From the NCBI GenBank assembly GCA_019912315.1, contig JAIOJA010000076.1, positions 104,394 to 168,393 of the forward strand: a DNA stretch of 64,000 nt, read 5' to 3'. The notes below the pieces were generated by a model that worked only from the letters and a program-made list of their open reading frames with translations, did no database searches and had not been told where the DNA came from. Position 1 is the first letter of the stretch. The number at the start of each line of letters is the position of its first letter. A program made the translations under genes and the position numbers. Below, one piece after another: positions 17,250 through 26,592 of the stretch. The DNA is from Planctomycetota bacterium (GTDB lineage: Bacteria > Planctomycetota > UBA8742 > UBA2392).

Positions 17250-17636
17250 ATGGATCGACAACGCGTGACATCGGGGTCTCCCTGGGAAGAAAAGTTCGGT
17301 TACCGCCGTGCCATTCGCGCCGGCAACATCGTGCATGTGTCCGGCACCGCGCCGGTCGGCGATGACGGCAACACCTTCGCGCCGTCTGACCCGTACGCTC
17401 AGGCCAGGCGCTGCTTCGAGATCGCCCTGAAGGCGGCATCCGAGCTCGGCGCCGAGGCCAGCCACGTTGTCCGCACCCGCATGTACGTAACGGATATTCG
17501 CCACGCCGATGATTTTGGGCGCGCGCACGGCGAGTTCTTCCGCGACCACCCGCCGGCCTCCACCATGATTGAGGTCCGCAAGTTGATCCTGCCCGACATG
17601 CTGATCGAGGTTGAAATCGAGGCCGTGATTCCATGA
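17250..17636 (+). CDS. Rid/YjgF/UK114-family protein
   Basis: A 128-residue protein with the Rid chorismate-mutase-like fold. Recognisable parts are VSGTAPV near residue 35, a MYVTDI segment near 80 and the C-terminal EVRKLILPDMLIEVEIEAV strand. Family members deaminate reactive enamine/imine intermediates, but many subfamilies lack that activity, and the key Arg is not in the usual IPV-type context. The gene overlaps the next (HAD) gene by 4 bases (ATGA). An in-frame TTG at 17235 is an alternative start. Confidence 0.85.
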   Translation: MDRQRVTSGSPWEEKFGYRRAIRAGNIVHVSGTAPVGDDGNTFAPSDPYAQARRCFEIALKAASELGAEASHVVRTRMYVTDIRHADDFGRAHGEFFRDHPPASTMIEVRKLILPDMLIEVEIEAVIP

Positions 17637-18241
17637 AGCCGCTCAAGGGTATTCTGATGGACGCGGGCGGAGTGCTGTGCCGTCTGCATGAGGACAAGGT
17701 CTATTCGGCCTGGGAAGCCAAGACCGGGCTGTCCGCCGAAACTCTGCGCACGGAGTTGTATGACCGGGGATTGAAGGACGAGTTTGACCGGGGGCTGAAA
17801 CACCCGGCCGGCGTGGCGCTGTTTTTGAAGTACCGTTTCGAGATCGAGTTGACGCGTCAAGACTGGGCTGACATCTGGAATCTGGCCATCAGCATGGACG
17901 CCGAAATGGATGCGCTGGCGCGCGGGCTGGCGGCCATGTTGCCGACGGCGCTTGCAAGCACGACGGACCCGCTGCATCACGCCAAAATGCGCGACGAGCT
18001 GACGTGCCTGGAGTTGTTTCGCGGCCAGGGCGTGAGTTACGAGTTTGGCGAGATCAAACCGGAGCCGGGCTTTTACCGGAGGGCGCTGGAGAAGCTCGGC
18101 ACGCCAGCAGGGGAGACGCTGTTCATTGACGACCTTGAACAGAATGTGGAAGGCGCGTCCGAGGCCGGCCTGATCGCGATTCGGTTCACGGGGATCGGCA
18201 GGTTGAAAGAAGACCTCGCCCGTTTCGGATTGCTGGTGTAG
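17633..18241 (+). CDS. HAD-family hydrolase (YihX/haloacid-dehalogenase type)
   Basis: A 202-residue protein. Motif I is MDAGGVLC, where Asp10 is the nucleophile and Gly replaces the usual second Asp, as in several YihX-like and dehalogenase-like HADs. ASTTD serves as motif II, the Lys of EIKPEP as motif III and FIDDLEQNV as motif IV. It probably hydrolyses a small phosphorylated compound. It is translationally coupled to the Rid gene, suggesting a shared metabolite-repair role, which is an inference. Confidence 0.82.
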   Translation: MKPLKGILMDAGGVLCRLHEDKVYSAWEAKTGLSAETLRTELYDRGLKDEFDRGLKHPAGVALFLKYRFEIELTRQDWADIWNLAISMDAEMDALARGLAAMLPTALASTTDPLHHAKMRDELTCLELFRGQGVSYEFGEIKPEPGFYRRALEKLGTPAGETLFIDDLEQNVEGASEAGLIAIRFTGIGRLKEDLARFGLLV

Positions 18242-18291
18242 GGCCCGCCTCGCTACAAACAAGCTCCCTGTCATCCCCGCCGGGAATTCCG

Positions 18292-18736
18292 ATGCACCGC
18301 TGGATCGTGCTGACCATTGCCGCCCTGTGCGCAGTGTTTTTCGTCAAACCGGTTTCTTCCAACCGCACGGAGAGCGAAGAGCCGGACGAATACTGGAAGA
18401 CCTACTCGCTGGAAGGAATTCCCTTTCAAGGACAAGAAGATGACGGCAGCATGCTCCCGCGCCCAGTACCTGTGTTCGGCAGAACTGGTGCATTTTCCTC
18501 GGAAGAATCACCGGTCATTATCTATCCGGTGGATTGGCATCCTGGCGCAGGCAGCCGAAGCCTCGGATGGTTTGAGACTGCCCGAGATTGACGTGAATAC
18601 GGAGTCCGCGTCAGTACCCACGGCACATTTGCGAATCAGCGTCGACCTCAAGCCGGGAGAGGAAACCAACGCAATCGGTACCTACCCGGGCGATGAATCA
18701 AAACGCCTGGTGCTTGTGGTGGAACGCGTGAGGTAG
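18292..18736 (+). pseudogene. Possible frameshifted small secreted protein
   Basis: From ATG 18292 a signal-peptide-like N-terminus (WIVLTIAALCAVFFV) runs in one frame to a stop at 18591. A second frame, one base offset, stays open to 18736 and has coding-like content (HLRISVDLKPGEETNAIG). The two parts together would make one exported protein of about 145 residues if a single base were added or lost near 18400-18590. Either a true frameshift, a sequencing error, or two overlapping small genes is possible. No family recognised. Confidence 0.4.
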
Positions 18737-18746
18737 CGGTGGGAAT

Positions 18747-20018
18747 TTAGTCCGGCTGGTGCTCGGCCATGGCTTCGATGCTTTCGCGCACCAACCGCTT
18801 GAACTGCTCCAGCGCTTCCGGGTCTTCGTCGAAACGTTCCTCGAACTTCTGGATCATCTCAAGCATCTGCACCGGGATGTCCGCTTCCGTCGTGCCCTCG
18901 GCAAGGATCCCGGCGATGGCGCCCCAGGCGTCGCGCTGGGCGGGTGTGGCTTCCTCGATGAAGTTATACTTCAGCAAAAAGCGCAGCATGTAGGCAGAGG
19001 CCGCTCGCTCAGCCGGGCGTGACAGCACGCCGCGCAGCAGACGGTCGAACTGCTGCCAGTGCTCCGTCGGAATGCTGTTGTACTCAGCACCGAGGATACG
19101 CTTGAGCTCTTCCTTGATGGCATCGGCGCGGCCGCGAATCGCCCAGTCGTCGAGACGCTGTATTTCGCAAGGCTCAACCAGAATGCCATCGCTGCCGATC
19201 AGCGCGCACTCGCGATACTTGAGAGAAACTTCGCCGAGGTTCATGCCGCCGTGGCTCGGGATCGCGCGATAGCCCTGCGGGGTGCGATGCAACATCACGC
19301 CGCCGCGCACGTTCATGCGCACGTCGCCGACGCGCCCGCGAAAGCCGTTGCTGCTTTCAAGATACACGTCGCCGTCCACGGGCTCGATGTCCGCAAAGCC
19401 GTCCGCGTCGACATCAGCAAGGCGCGCACGCGAGCCCGGCGACAGCACGGCCGTTCCGCCGCCTACTTCAATGACGGCATGGGTGTCTGCCGGCGCGGCA
19501 ATCTCCGCGGGAAGCTTCACGTCGCCCTGAAAGCGGCGCGTGCGCTGCCCGGCCAACTCAAGCTCGCCGTCGCTGTAAACCAGTACATTGGCTTTAGGGC
19601 CGGCGTAAGGCGTGTCCTCAGGGACAGCCGGACCGACACCCTGGCCACCGGGCTGGGGGTTGCCGGCGATCGGTGTGTAGCCGGTGCCGCCGTTGTTGGT
19701 AACCAGCGCGGCAAACAGAACGCCGAACACCAGCACAGCCGCGGCAGCCGCCGCCCAATGCTGCCACCCGCGCGGTGCCAGGCGAATCACCGGTGCGTCG
19801 TCGGGAAGGGCCGCCAGAATTCCGGATGCAAAGCCGTGCGGCAGACGCGCCTCGGCCAGCAGAGACACACTGTTGTGAACGCGCTCAAGCTCGGCGTGCA
19901 ACTCACGCAGCCCGGCGTCATTCGCCAGGGCGTCATCGAGGCGCGCTTGCTCACCGGCGCTGAGGTCGCCGTCGAAATGGCGCGAGGCCAGTAGTTCCAG
20001 TTGTTCACGGTCTGACAT
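18747..20018 (-). CDS. Anti-sigma factor-like membrane protein with FecR-like domain
   Basis: A 423-residue protein. Residues 1-70 resemble an anti-sigma N-terminal domain (HFDGDLSAGEQARLDDAL). One transmembrane helix lies at about 85-107 (WAAAAAAVLVFGVLFAALV), followed by a periplasmic region with a FecR-like segment around 165-255, then a charged helical C-terminus. It most likely holds the sigma factor encoded 32 bases upstream at the membrane and senses an envelope signal. It is in one operon with that gene. The start at 20018 begins MSDREQ. Confidence 0.82.
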   Translation of the reverse strand: MSDREQLELLASRHFDGDLSAGEQARLDDALANDAGLRELHAELERVHNSVSLLAEARLPHGFASGILAALPDDAPVIRLAPRGWQHWAAAAAAVLVFGVLFAALVTNNGGTGYTPIAGNPQPGGQGVGPAVPEDTPYAGPKANVLVYSDGELELAGQRTRRFQGDVKLPAEIAAPADTHAVIEVGGGTAVLSPGSRARLADVDADGFADIEPVDGDVYLESSNGFRGRVGDVRMNVRGGVMLHRTPQGYRAIPSHGGMNLGEVSLKYRECALIGSDGILVEPCEIQRLDDWAIRGRADAIKEELKRILGAEYNSIPTEHWQQFDRLLRGVLSRPAERAASAYMLRFLLKYNFIEEATPAQRDAWGAIAGILAEGTTEADIPVQMLEMIQKFEERFDEDPEALEQFKRLVRESIEAMAEHQPD

Positions 20019-20050
20019 GACGGCACCCAAAGTGTTGCGTGTATCCGCCC

Positions 20051-20602
20051 CTAGTCATCGCCGGGGGCAAAAGCTTTCAGCTTTTCTGCCAGAGCCTTGC
20101 GCGCGCGCAGCAGAATCATGTGTACCGCGCCCTCGCTGACCCCTAATTCGCGCCCGATTGCCCGCCCGCGCTGCTTGTCAAAGTAGTGCATGTGCAGCGC
20201 CGTGCGGTAGTTTTCGGGCAACTCGTCAATCGCGCCTCTAACGGCCATCAGTGTCTCGACGTTGGCCATTCCTTCCAAACCGCCTTCGCGCCCGTCTTCG
20301 GCGCCCGCCAACAGGTCGATATTGGCGATTTCTTTCTTCCGTCGTCGCAACAGGTTCAGGGCGATGCCGATGACCCAGCTGCGGAAACTTCCTTCCTTTT
20401 CGAGCTTTTCCAGCGTCGTATAGGCCGTGATAAACGCGTCCTGTACAACTTCCTGGGCCTTTTCCGGGTCGCGGCAGCGTCCCAGGATGTAGGCGTAAAT
20501 GCCTTCCTGGTAGCGATTTACGAGAACCGTAAAGGCTTCCTTGTCGCCGGATCGCGCGCTGACAACCAGCGTTGAGGTTTCTGTCTGCGATCCGTCTGAC
20601 AT
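20051..20602 (-). CDS. ECF-family RNA polymerase sigma factor
   Basis: A 183-residue sigma factor with region 2 (FTVLVNRYQEGIYAYILG to VVQDAFITAYTTLEKL and SFRSWVIGIALNLLRRRKK) and region 4 (DELPENYRTALHMHYFDKQ, then a helix-turn-helix REIGRELGVSEGAVHMILLRAR-type segment). No region 3 is present, as expected for ECF sigmas. It would redirect RNA polymerase to envelope-stress-type promoters; a GGAAC-N16-CGTC promoter exists at 35469 in this window. It is the first gene of a pair with its probable anti-sigma. Confidence 0.92.
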   Translation of the reverse strand: MSDGSQTETSTLVVSARSGDKEAFTVLVNRYQEGIYAYILGRCRDPEKAQEVVQDAFITAYTTLEKLEKEGSFRSWVIGIALNLLRRRKKEIANIDLLAGAEDGREGGLEGMANVETLMAVRGAIDELPENYRTALHMHYFDKQRGRAIGRELGVSEGAVHMILLRARKALAEKLKAFAPGDD

Positions 20603-20738
20603 TGCCCGTACCTAGTGAATTTCAACGCGCGAACTCTCACGCGAATTCGCCCGTCTCATGAGTGTTGTGGGTTCTACCAGCGCGAGCGCCGCGCGAAAAC
20701 ACAGGTATGACCCGCGCGTCGCCGGTTCGCGGGTGCGC

Positions 20739-22337
20739 TCACTCTACCCGGCGTCCGTCTTCCCACATGGTGGTGCTGGTCAGGTCGCCCTGGTCGTCCC
20801 AGGTTTGCCACTTGCCGTGACGTTTCCCCATCACCCAGGGGCCGCTTTCGGCCTTCTGTCCGTTGGCGTGGAAGCGGGTTTCGTGTCCGTGTTTGGTGGC
20901 GTCGTCGTCGAACAGGACGGTCCACTCGCACTTGAGTTTGTCGCCGTCCATCTGTGTTTGACGCCTGACTTTGCTGTCGTGGAAGAACAACTGCTCGGCT
21001 TTCAGCACGTCGCCCGCGAACTCGCGCCAGGCAATCAGGTCGCCTTCCTCGTCGAATTCCTCCCAGGTGCCGCTGCGGCGTCCTGTGTCGTAATTGCCTT
21101 TCTCCTTCAGCAGCCCGTTGGGGTGCCAGGTCTGCCAGAAGCCAGCTTCTTTGCCGTCTTCATACTCGCCCCTGCGCTGGAACTCGCCGTTGACGTGCCA
21201 CCAGCTCCAGGTGCCGGCGCGCAACCCTTTGTCCCACTGCCCCTCGAAGCTTTTGCCGCGATCGCGATGTTGCCCGCTGGTGGCGCCGTGCAACGTGCCG
21301 TTCAGCCACAATTCCTCAAGCTCGATGCTGCCGTTGTCGCGCAGGTAAACCCAGCGCCCTTCCTTCAGACCGTTCTGGTACAGCCCGTGTGATTTGCGTT
21401 GACCATCCGGATACCACTCGATCCACTCGCCGATTGGCTTGCCGTCCTCATAGCGGGCGAAGGCGGCCGTTCGCCCATCCGGGTGCCAGGCGCGCCACTC
21501 GCCGTCTTTGACTCCCCGGACATACGCCCCCTCGGCGGCTTTGCGCCCGTTGGCGTGCCACTCGATCATCTGCCCGTGCTCATTGCCGTTCTCGTAGGCT
21601 ACCTCGAAGGACTTCTGCCCGTTCTCGTGCCAGCCGGTCCAGGTTCCGATGCGTTCGCCCTTGGTGTAGTTGCCCAGGGTTTTCTGTTTGCCGCCCGGGT
21701 AGAACTCCTGCCAGGCACCGTCCTCGCGCTCCAGGCCGTCAACCAGAATGACGTTCCACTTCGTCTTGACGCCGCCGGAGGGATGACGCTCGAAGCGCTC
21801 GCCTTCGCCGCCCGATGCCTGGATTTCGCTGATTTCTGGCTGATCGTCGGTCAGTATCGTCAAGCCAACGATCACGACGATGGTCGTCAGCGCAGCAAGC
21901 AGGACGCCGCCAATCACATAGGTTTTGGCGGCCGTGGACAGCCCGCTGCGCCGCGGCGCCGCCGCGTACAACCCGGAATCAAACATCAGCGCGGTGCTGG
22001 CGCGCCCTTCCGGCAAATCCGTGCGCGTCTTTGTGCGCGTCTTCGTGCCGGTGTCGTCACCGAGTTCGTCGTCGTCGTCGTCCACGGGCTCAAAGCGCCC
22101 GGTGTACTCGTCGGCCTTGGATTTGATCTCCTCCAGTTTGGTGGTGCCGAACTCGCTGACCAGGCGGCCCTTCAACTTGATGGCCAGTTCGATCTGTTTT
22201 TCCGGCTCACACTTGTAGAGGTAGGGGTCCTGAATGGTTTGCTGACACACCAGGCAAATGACCGCGTTGGCCAGACGGTGCTCGGGCACCTTCTGTTTCC
22301 TGTTGCAGTGAGGACACATTACGTCAACAGCAGCCAT
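20739..22337 (-). CDS. MORN-repeat protein with zinc ribbon and one membrane helix
   Basis: A 532-residue protein. Residues 8-36 carry two CxxC pairs (CPHC, CLVC), a zinc-ribbon-like head. A transmembrane helix follows at about 150-175. The C-terminal 330 residues contain many MORN-type repeats of the form G.W..W...G....G.Y..G...G.W, as in YwqK-like proteins. It may be a membrane-anchored scaffold with the MORN region outside. The ATG at 22337 is preceded by a weak AGGCG. It is divergent from the PQQ-propeller gene, with a palindrome between. No function is known. Confidence 0.75.
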   Translation of the reverse strand: MAAVDVMCPHCNRKQKVPEHRLANAVICLVCQQTIQDPYLYKCEPEKQIELAIKLKGRLVSEFGTTKLEEIKSKADEYTGRFEPVDDDDDELGDDTGTKTRTKTRTDLPEGRASTALMFDSGLYAAAPRRSGLSTAAKTYVIGGVLLAALTTIVVIVGLTILTDDQPEISEIQASGGEGERFERHPSGGVKTKWNVILVDGLEREDGAWQEFYPGGKQKTLGNYTKGERIGTWTGWHENGQKSFEVAYENGNEHGQMIEWHANGRKAAEGAYVRGVKDGEWRAWHPDGRTAAFARYEDGKPIGEWIEWYPDGQRKSHGLYQNGLKEGRWVYLRDNGSIELEELWLNGTLHGATSGQHRDRGKSFEGQWDKGLRAGTWSWWHVNGEFQRRGEYEDGKEAGFWQTWHPNGLLKEKGNYDTGRRSGTWEEFDEEGDLIAWREFAGDVLKAEQLFFHDSKVRRQTQMDGDKLKCEWTVLFDDDATKHGHETRFHANGQKAESGPWVMGKRHGKWQTWDDQGDLTSTTMWEDGRRVE

Positions 22338-22395
22338 GTGCGCCTGTTCGGATGCGACAGAGTCACGAATCGAGTGTGATATTGTGCAATCTGAG

Positions 22396-22409
22396 TTCGC
22401 AATTGCGAA
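22396..22409. promoter_or_regulatory. 14-bp perfect palindrome, candidate operator
   Basis: TTCGCAATTGCGAA is a perfect palindrome in the 238-base gap between the divergent MORN and PQQ-propeller genes, about 60 bases from the MORN start. Its length and symmetry fit a dimeric repressor site. The gap also contains CGCAATC-like words. No cognate regulator is identified. Confidence 0.4.
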
Positions 22410-22575
22410 GGGCAAGTGACATCAAAGCCGGCAAAACGCCACTCGCCAATCTGCAATCGCGCCCGCCGTCATGCGTATCGGCCTTTGAACCCACCCAACG
22501 AATTTGGCGAATCCGCAATCGATGGGGTAGTCTGATAGTGCGTAGACTTCCCCGTCCTCCCCTTGAGGACCACCC

Positions 22576-24276
22576 ATGAAAACGCTGCATCGATTGCTCT
22601 TACAGGGCGCGGCGTCGCTGTGCGTCGTCGCAAGCGCCACCTGCATGTTCATTCACGCCGATGACCCGCCCGGTCAGCCGGCCGCGCCGGTCGCCCAGGA
22701 CGACGGTGCACTCGACCTGCGCAAGGCCGCCATTTCCGTCACGCTTGAGCCCCCGACCGCCATGGGCGAAGACGGTAACAGCTTCATGGTCGGGCACACG
22801 CTGAAGGAAGCATGGGTTGCCAAGGTCGCAAGCGGTAACCCTCGCGCACCCGCCGCCGCAATGGGCGTGGCGGTTGTCGGCTCCGGGGGCGGCAATATCG
22901 TCTGGGGCTATGACACCGAAACCGGCAAGCGCGAGTGGAAGGACACCAGCAAGGATTCCGGCATCTCGAACATCGTGATCGGTCTGGGTCGCGCCTACTA
23001 CACCACCTACAGCTGCACGCTTGAGGGGGTGGACATCACGACGGGCAAGCACCTGTTCTGCAAGTATCTGGCGCCGACAGTGTCCTGCGCGCCGGACGTG
23101 TATGAAGACATTGCCGCGTGCGCGTACCACAAGGACGGAAGCTGGAAAGTCAGCCTTCACAACGCCGATTCGGGCTCGACCAAATGGATCAAAGGCACCG
23201 GCAACAGTGGCGTCGTTACCGCGCCTGTGCTGTATGAGAAGGCTGTCTACATGACCACTCTTGACGGCGGGATGCAGCGCTGGGACCAGGCCAAGGGAAA
23301 GAAGGAGTGGACGGCCGACTTCGGTGCGGTGTCGGCTCCCGTTCCTACACCGTGGGGGTTGCTCGTCACGACAACCTGGGACGGCGCGCCTGACGTGAAG
23401 GCGGCCGAGCAAGCCAAGCCAATGACCGAAGAAGAGCGCAAAAAGTGGGAGCGCGGGACGACCACCAAAACCGAGCCCCTGAATGGTACCGTGGTTGCCG
23501 CCCGCGATCGCAGGGTTGCCCTGATCAAGGACCCGTCCGAAGCGCCCAAGGGCAAGGCCAAAACGACAGTCACCGGACCGCGCAGCAGCCTCGACTACCA
23601 GGGCGTGCGCCCGGGCGTGAGCGCACGGAATGTCATTTTCGCGTACGACGGCAAGATCACGGCCGTCAACCCGGTGCATGGCAAAGTTGTCTGGTCAGTT
23701 CGCGTGGCCGACGGCAAGACCGACTTCATGCGCCCCCTGTGCCATGAAGGGCTGGTGTTCGTGGCAGGCAGCGACGGAACGATAACGGCACTTGAGGAAG
23801 AAACAGGCGCGTTGATCTGGGCGTATCACTTCAAGGGGCAGACCTTCCATGCGGAACCCGTGGGTGACGCTGATCGCGTGATGGTGACGACCGGCAGCGG
23901 GCTGCTTGTGTGTCTGCCGATCGGGATTGACGAAATGCAGATTGGTCGCCCGCAGGTCAAAGGCGACGGCGGGGTTGAGGGCAACGCGTCGGCGTACGCA
24001 CGGGTGCAGGAGACATTCCGCAAGGTGCGCAACGTCGTACGCGAGGTCGAAGAGCCCGAAGACATGCCCGGCGAGCCCGCGCCGGACGCGAGAGACGGCG
24101 AAACGCCGGAAGGCGGCGCACCGGCCCCCGCACCGGCCGATGACGGCGCGCGACGGGACGACGACGAAGTCGAGGAGATCAGCAAGGGGCAATGGGAGCG
24201 CCAGGAGGAACGCCGGGCCGAGCGTGCCAAGGCCCAGGGTCGCGACTACGAAAAGCAACCGTTCAGGCGAAGGTAG
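22576..24276 (+). CDS. Exported PQQ-type beta-propeller protein
   Basis: A 566-residue protein with a signal sequence (about 1-28). It has repeated W-motif blades such as VWGYDTETGKREWKD, MQRWDQAKGKKEW, AVNPHGKVVWSV-like and ALEEETGALIWAYHF, typical of PQQ-binding-like propellers without proof of PQQ binding. The last 90 residues are Pro/Ala/Asp/Glu/Arg-rich and disordered. It is probably a periplasmic protein-protein interaction module. GAGGA precedes the ATG. Confidence 0.78.
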   Translation: MKTLHRLLLQGAASLCVVASATCMFIHADDPPGQPAAPVAQDDGALDLRKAAISVTLEPPTAMGEDGNSFMVGHTLKEAWVAKVASGNPRAPAAAMGVAVVGSGGGNIVWGYDTETGKREWKDTSKDSGISNIVIGLGRAYYTTYSCTLEGVDITTGKHLFCKYLAPTVSCAPDVYEDIAACAYHKDGSWKVSLHNADSGSTKWIKGTGNSGVVTAPVLYEKAVYMTTLDGGMQRWDQAKGKKEWTADFGAVSAPVPTPWGLLVTTTWDGAPDVKAAEQAKPMTEEERKKWERGTTTKTEPLNGTVVAARDRRVALIKDPSEAPKGKAKTTVTGPRSSLDYQGVRPGVSARNVIFAYDGKITAVNPVHGKVVWSVRVADGKTDFMRPLCHEGLVFVAGSDGTITALEEETGALIWAYHFKGQTFHAEPVGDADRVMVTTGSGLLVCLPIGIDEMQIGRPQVKGDGGVEGNASAYARVQETFRKVRNVVREVEEPEDMPGEPAPDARDGETPEGGAPAPAPADDGARRDDDEVEEISKGQWERQEERRAERAKAQGRDYEKQPFRRR

Positions 24277-24465
24277 GCTTGGCGCACTTTTCGACAGGCA
24301 ACGGAGCCGCAACCGCAAGGGAGCGGCCGTCCTGTTTAAGCCTGCATCGCGACAATCTCATTCAGCCGCGGACGCAGGCGTGGCTGGAGGCCGCGCTGAG
24401 GTAGCGCGGCGAAGAGATGCGACGCTTGCCGCAAGCGGAAGCTGAAAACGAACCATGAAACTGCG
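24277..24465. other. Intergenic region with short imperfect hairpin
   Basis: This gap between convergent genes contains GCCGCAACCGCAAGGGAGCGG, a short imperfect hairpin typical of intergenic elements, plus GCTTGCCGCAAGC. No coding frame is persuasive here. Confidence 0.4.
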
Positions 24466-25302
24466 CTAATCCGGGATACTGCCGGGGCGGAGCGGGCGGT
24501 CGTCTTCATCCACCGGGTTGCCGTCCTTGTAGCGCAGCCCGCCGTACTCTTCGTCAACGCCGTAGCCGCCGTGGCGTTCTTCACGCAGGCGGGCCAGCAA
24601 TTCGGCATCCCGTTCGCCGGTGCGCTCGCGCGTGTAGCGCTGGGCCAGCAGTGAGGCTTCGCCGGCCCGCTTGCGCGTATAGATGATGATCGGTGGTGCG
24701 CTCGTGTGCGTGCGGTGTGAGACGCCACGGGCGCGGGGCTCCGCTGAATTTACGTCCGCGTCCCAGGTCTTCACCAGCTTGTCGTCCTGCAGCACGCTGT
24801 CGTAGCCGTAGCCGCTGGGTGCCGGGAACAGCGCAATCACAGCCTCATCAAGCTGATACTTGCCCAGATAGACTTCCTTGCCGCCTTTGTGGCGGTACAG
24901 GGAGCCGTCGGCGCCCAGATAGGCGACCGGCTGCCAGCTATGGTCGTAGAACTCGTAAATGAACAGTTCGCCCCGGTCTTCCTTCAGCAGTCGCACGTAG
25001 CCGACTGACGTGAGTACCGTGGGGCGCAGCGGGTTTTCCGCAATCTCGACTTCGTAAAACTCGTTGCCTTGTAGTCCCTGGGCCTTGCCGGAGTAATCGC
25101 CGCGCGCGGCCTTGACGTCGCCGGTGTGCCAGAGCGTCGCGAGCTCAAGCCCGTCGCCGCCGTGCATCCCGTGCAGGCGTTCCTCATGGTCAACCTGCGC
25201 CTGCGTGACCGGCAGTACGCGCGACGGGTTGTCACGCCCCTGGCTTACGCCACAGCCCGCTATCAGGGAAAACGCAAGCACTCCTGGAATCAGCTTGTGC
25301 AT
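24466..25302 (-). CDS. Lipoprotein of unknown function
   Basis: A 278-residue protein with lipobox SLIAGC near residue 17. The mature region includes beta-rich segments (FIYEFYDHSWQPVAYLGADGSLYRH) and a C-terminal Arg/Glu-rich, probably disordered tail. AAGG lies upstream of the ATG. I do not recognise a family. It is convergent with the PQQ-propeller gene. Confidence 0.7.
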   Translation of the reverse strand: MHKLIPGVLAFSLIAGCGVSQGRDNPSRVLPVTQAQVDHEERLHGMHGGDGLELATLWHTGDVKAARGDYSGKAQGLQGNEFYEVEIAENPLRPTVLTSVGYVRLLKEDRGELFIYEFYDHSWQPVAYLGADGSLYRHKGGKEVYLGKYQLDEAVIALFPAPSGYGYDSVLQDDKLVKTWDADVNSAEPRARGVSHRTHTSAPPIIIYTRKRAGEASLLAQRYTRERTGERDAELLARLREERHGGYGVDEEYGGLRYKDGNPVDEDDRPLRPGSIPD

Positions 25303-25365
25303 TGGACCAGCCTTGCTGTGCGGGGGGACGTAAAGCCTAGCCTGTCCGCCCCGCGCGGTAAAGCG

Positions 25366-26592
25366 TTATTGCGGAAGGCTGATACCGGCCAGGCGACCGC
25401 TTGCCAGGGCGAAATGCTGCTCAAAGCCGCCCCAGTCGGCGCTGACATCAAGCGCCCGACCGACCACGTACAACCCCGGCGTAAGCTTGCTGGCAAAGCT
25501 GCGGGGATCCACCTCGCGCACGTTGATGCCGCCGGTAGCGCTCTCAGCGGCGCGCATCCCGAGCGTGCCCGTGACGCACAGGCGGGTGTCGGTCATTTCG
25601 CGTAACAGCCCTTCGCGCTGGGACTCACTGAGTTGCATGACGCGCGCGCCGGGCTTTACTTTCTGGTGCTCAAGCATGGCCTCGCCCAGTCGGCGCGGCA
25701 CGATGAAATCCAGCGCGGTGTCCGAGTGCTCGCGGGTGCGCTCGCCGAACACTCGGCGCAGCCACTCACGTACGTCGTCGCGCTCCATGCCCGGGTGAAA
25801 GTTCACGGCCAGCTCAAGCTCTTCGCCTCTGGCCAGCCCGGGCTCAACTTCGCGCGAGATGTTGAACACCGCCTCGCCGGTAAGCGCGCCGGAGGTGAAC
25901 AACATGCTGCCGGTGGATTCCGCCAGGGTGTGTCGGCCCGAATACAGGCGCAGATCAACGTCCATCCACAACCCGGCCAGGGTGCGGGGCCAGGCTTCCG
26001 CGACGGTGACGGGCACGAGCGCGGGAAAACGCGGCCCGGGTGTATGCCCAAGCGCGGCCGCCAGGTCCGGATATTCGCCGCCCAGTTGCGGCAGGTTCGG
26101 GGCGCCGGTGGCAAGGATAAGCCTGCTGGACCGGATCGGGGGGCGGTCCGCCAGCGCGCATTCGAAGCCGTTACCGGCACGGACGACGTTGTGTACGCGC
26201 GCGTCGGTTTCGACTTCGCCGCCGGCCTCGGTCAAGGCGTGCAACAGGGCCGCGACTACGCTCGGACCGCTTTCCACGGGCTGGACCAGCCCGTAGTATG
26301 GGGCGTCCTGAAGTGCGACATCTTCGCGATGGAACCAGTCACGCAGTTCGGGCAGGGCAAAAGCGGAGATGGCGTCGTCCACGAAGCGCGCGTTGCGCCC
26401 GTGAAAGCGGTCAACAGCCATGCCGACGTTCGAAACGGGCGCCGCGCCCATGCCGGTATAGCAGTACCGGGCGCCGATCTGCGGGGCGCCTTCAAGCACC
26501 AGCACCGACAACCCGCGGCGGGCGCTTTCGATGGCGCCCATAAGCCCGGATAGCCCGGCGCCGATCACGACAACGTCTTTGGATTCGCTCAC
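25366..26592 (-). CDS. HI0933/BaiN-like FAD-dependent oxidoreductase
   Basis: A 408-residue flavoprotein. The N-terminal Rossmann motif is VVVIGAGLSGLMGAIES, and RLILATGAPNLPQLGG is the second dinucleotide motif typical of the HI0933 family. The C-terminal KLTPGLYVVGRALDVSADWGGF segment carries the FAD-binding GxALD motif of this family. Family members are NAD(P)/FAD oxidoreductases with poorly defined substrates. The start codon is GTG, overlapping the stop of the upstream membrane-protein gene. Confidence 0.85.
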   Translation of the reverse strand: MSESKDVVVIGAGLSGLMGAIESARRGLSVLVLEGAPQIGARYCYTGMGAAPVSNVGMAVDRFHGRNARFVDDAISAFALPELRDWFHREDVALQDAPYYGLVQPVESGPSVVAALLHALTEAGGEVETDARVHNVVRAGNGFECALADRPPIRSSRLILATGAPNLPQLGGEYPDLAAALGHTPGPRFPALVPVTVAEAWPRTLAGLWMDVDLRLYSGRHTLAESTGSMLFTSGALTGEAVFNISREVEPGLARGEELELAVNFHPGMERDDVREWLRRVFGERTREHSDTALDFIVPRRLGEAMLEHQKVKPGARVMQLSESQREGLLREMTDTRLCVTGTLGMRAAESATGGINVREVDPRSFASKLTPGLYVVGRALDVSADWGGFEQHFALASGRLAGISLPQ

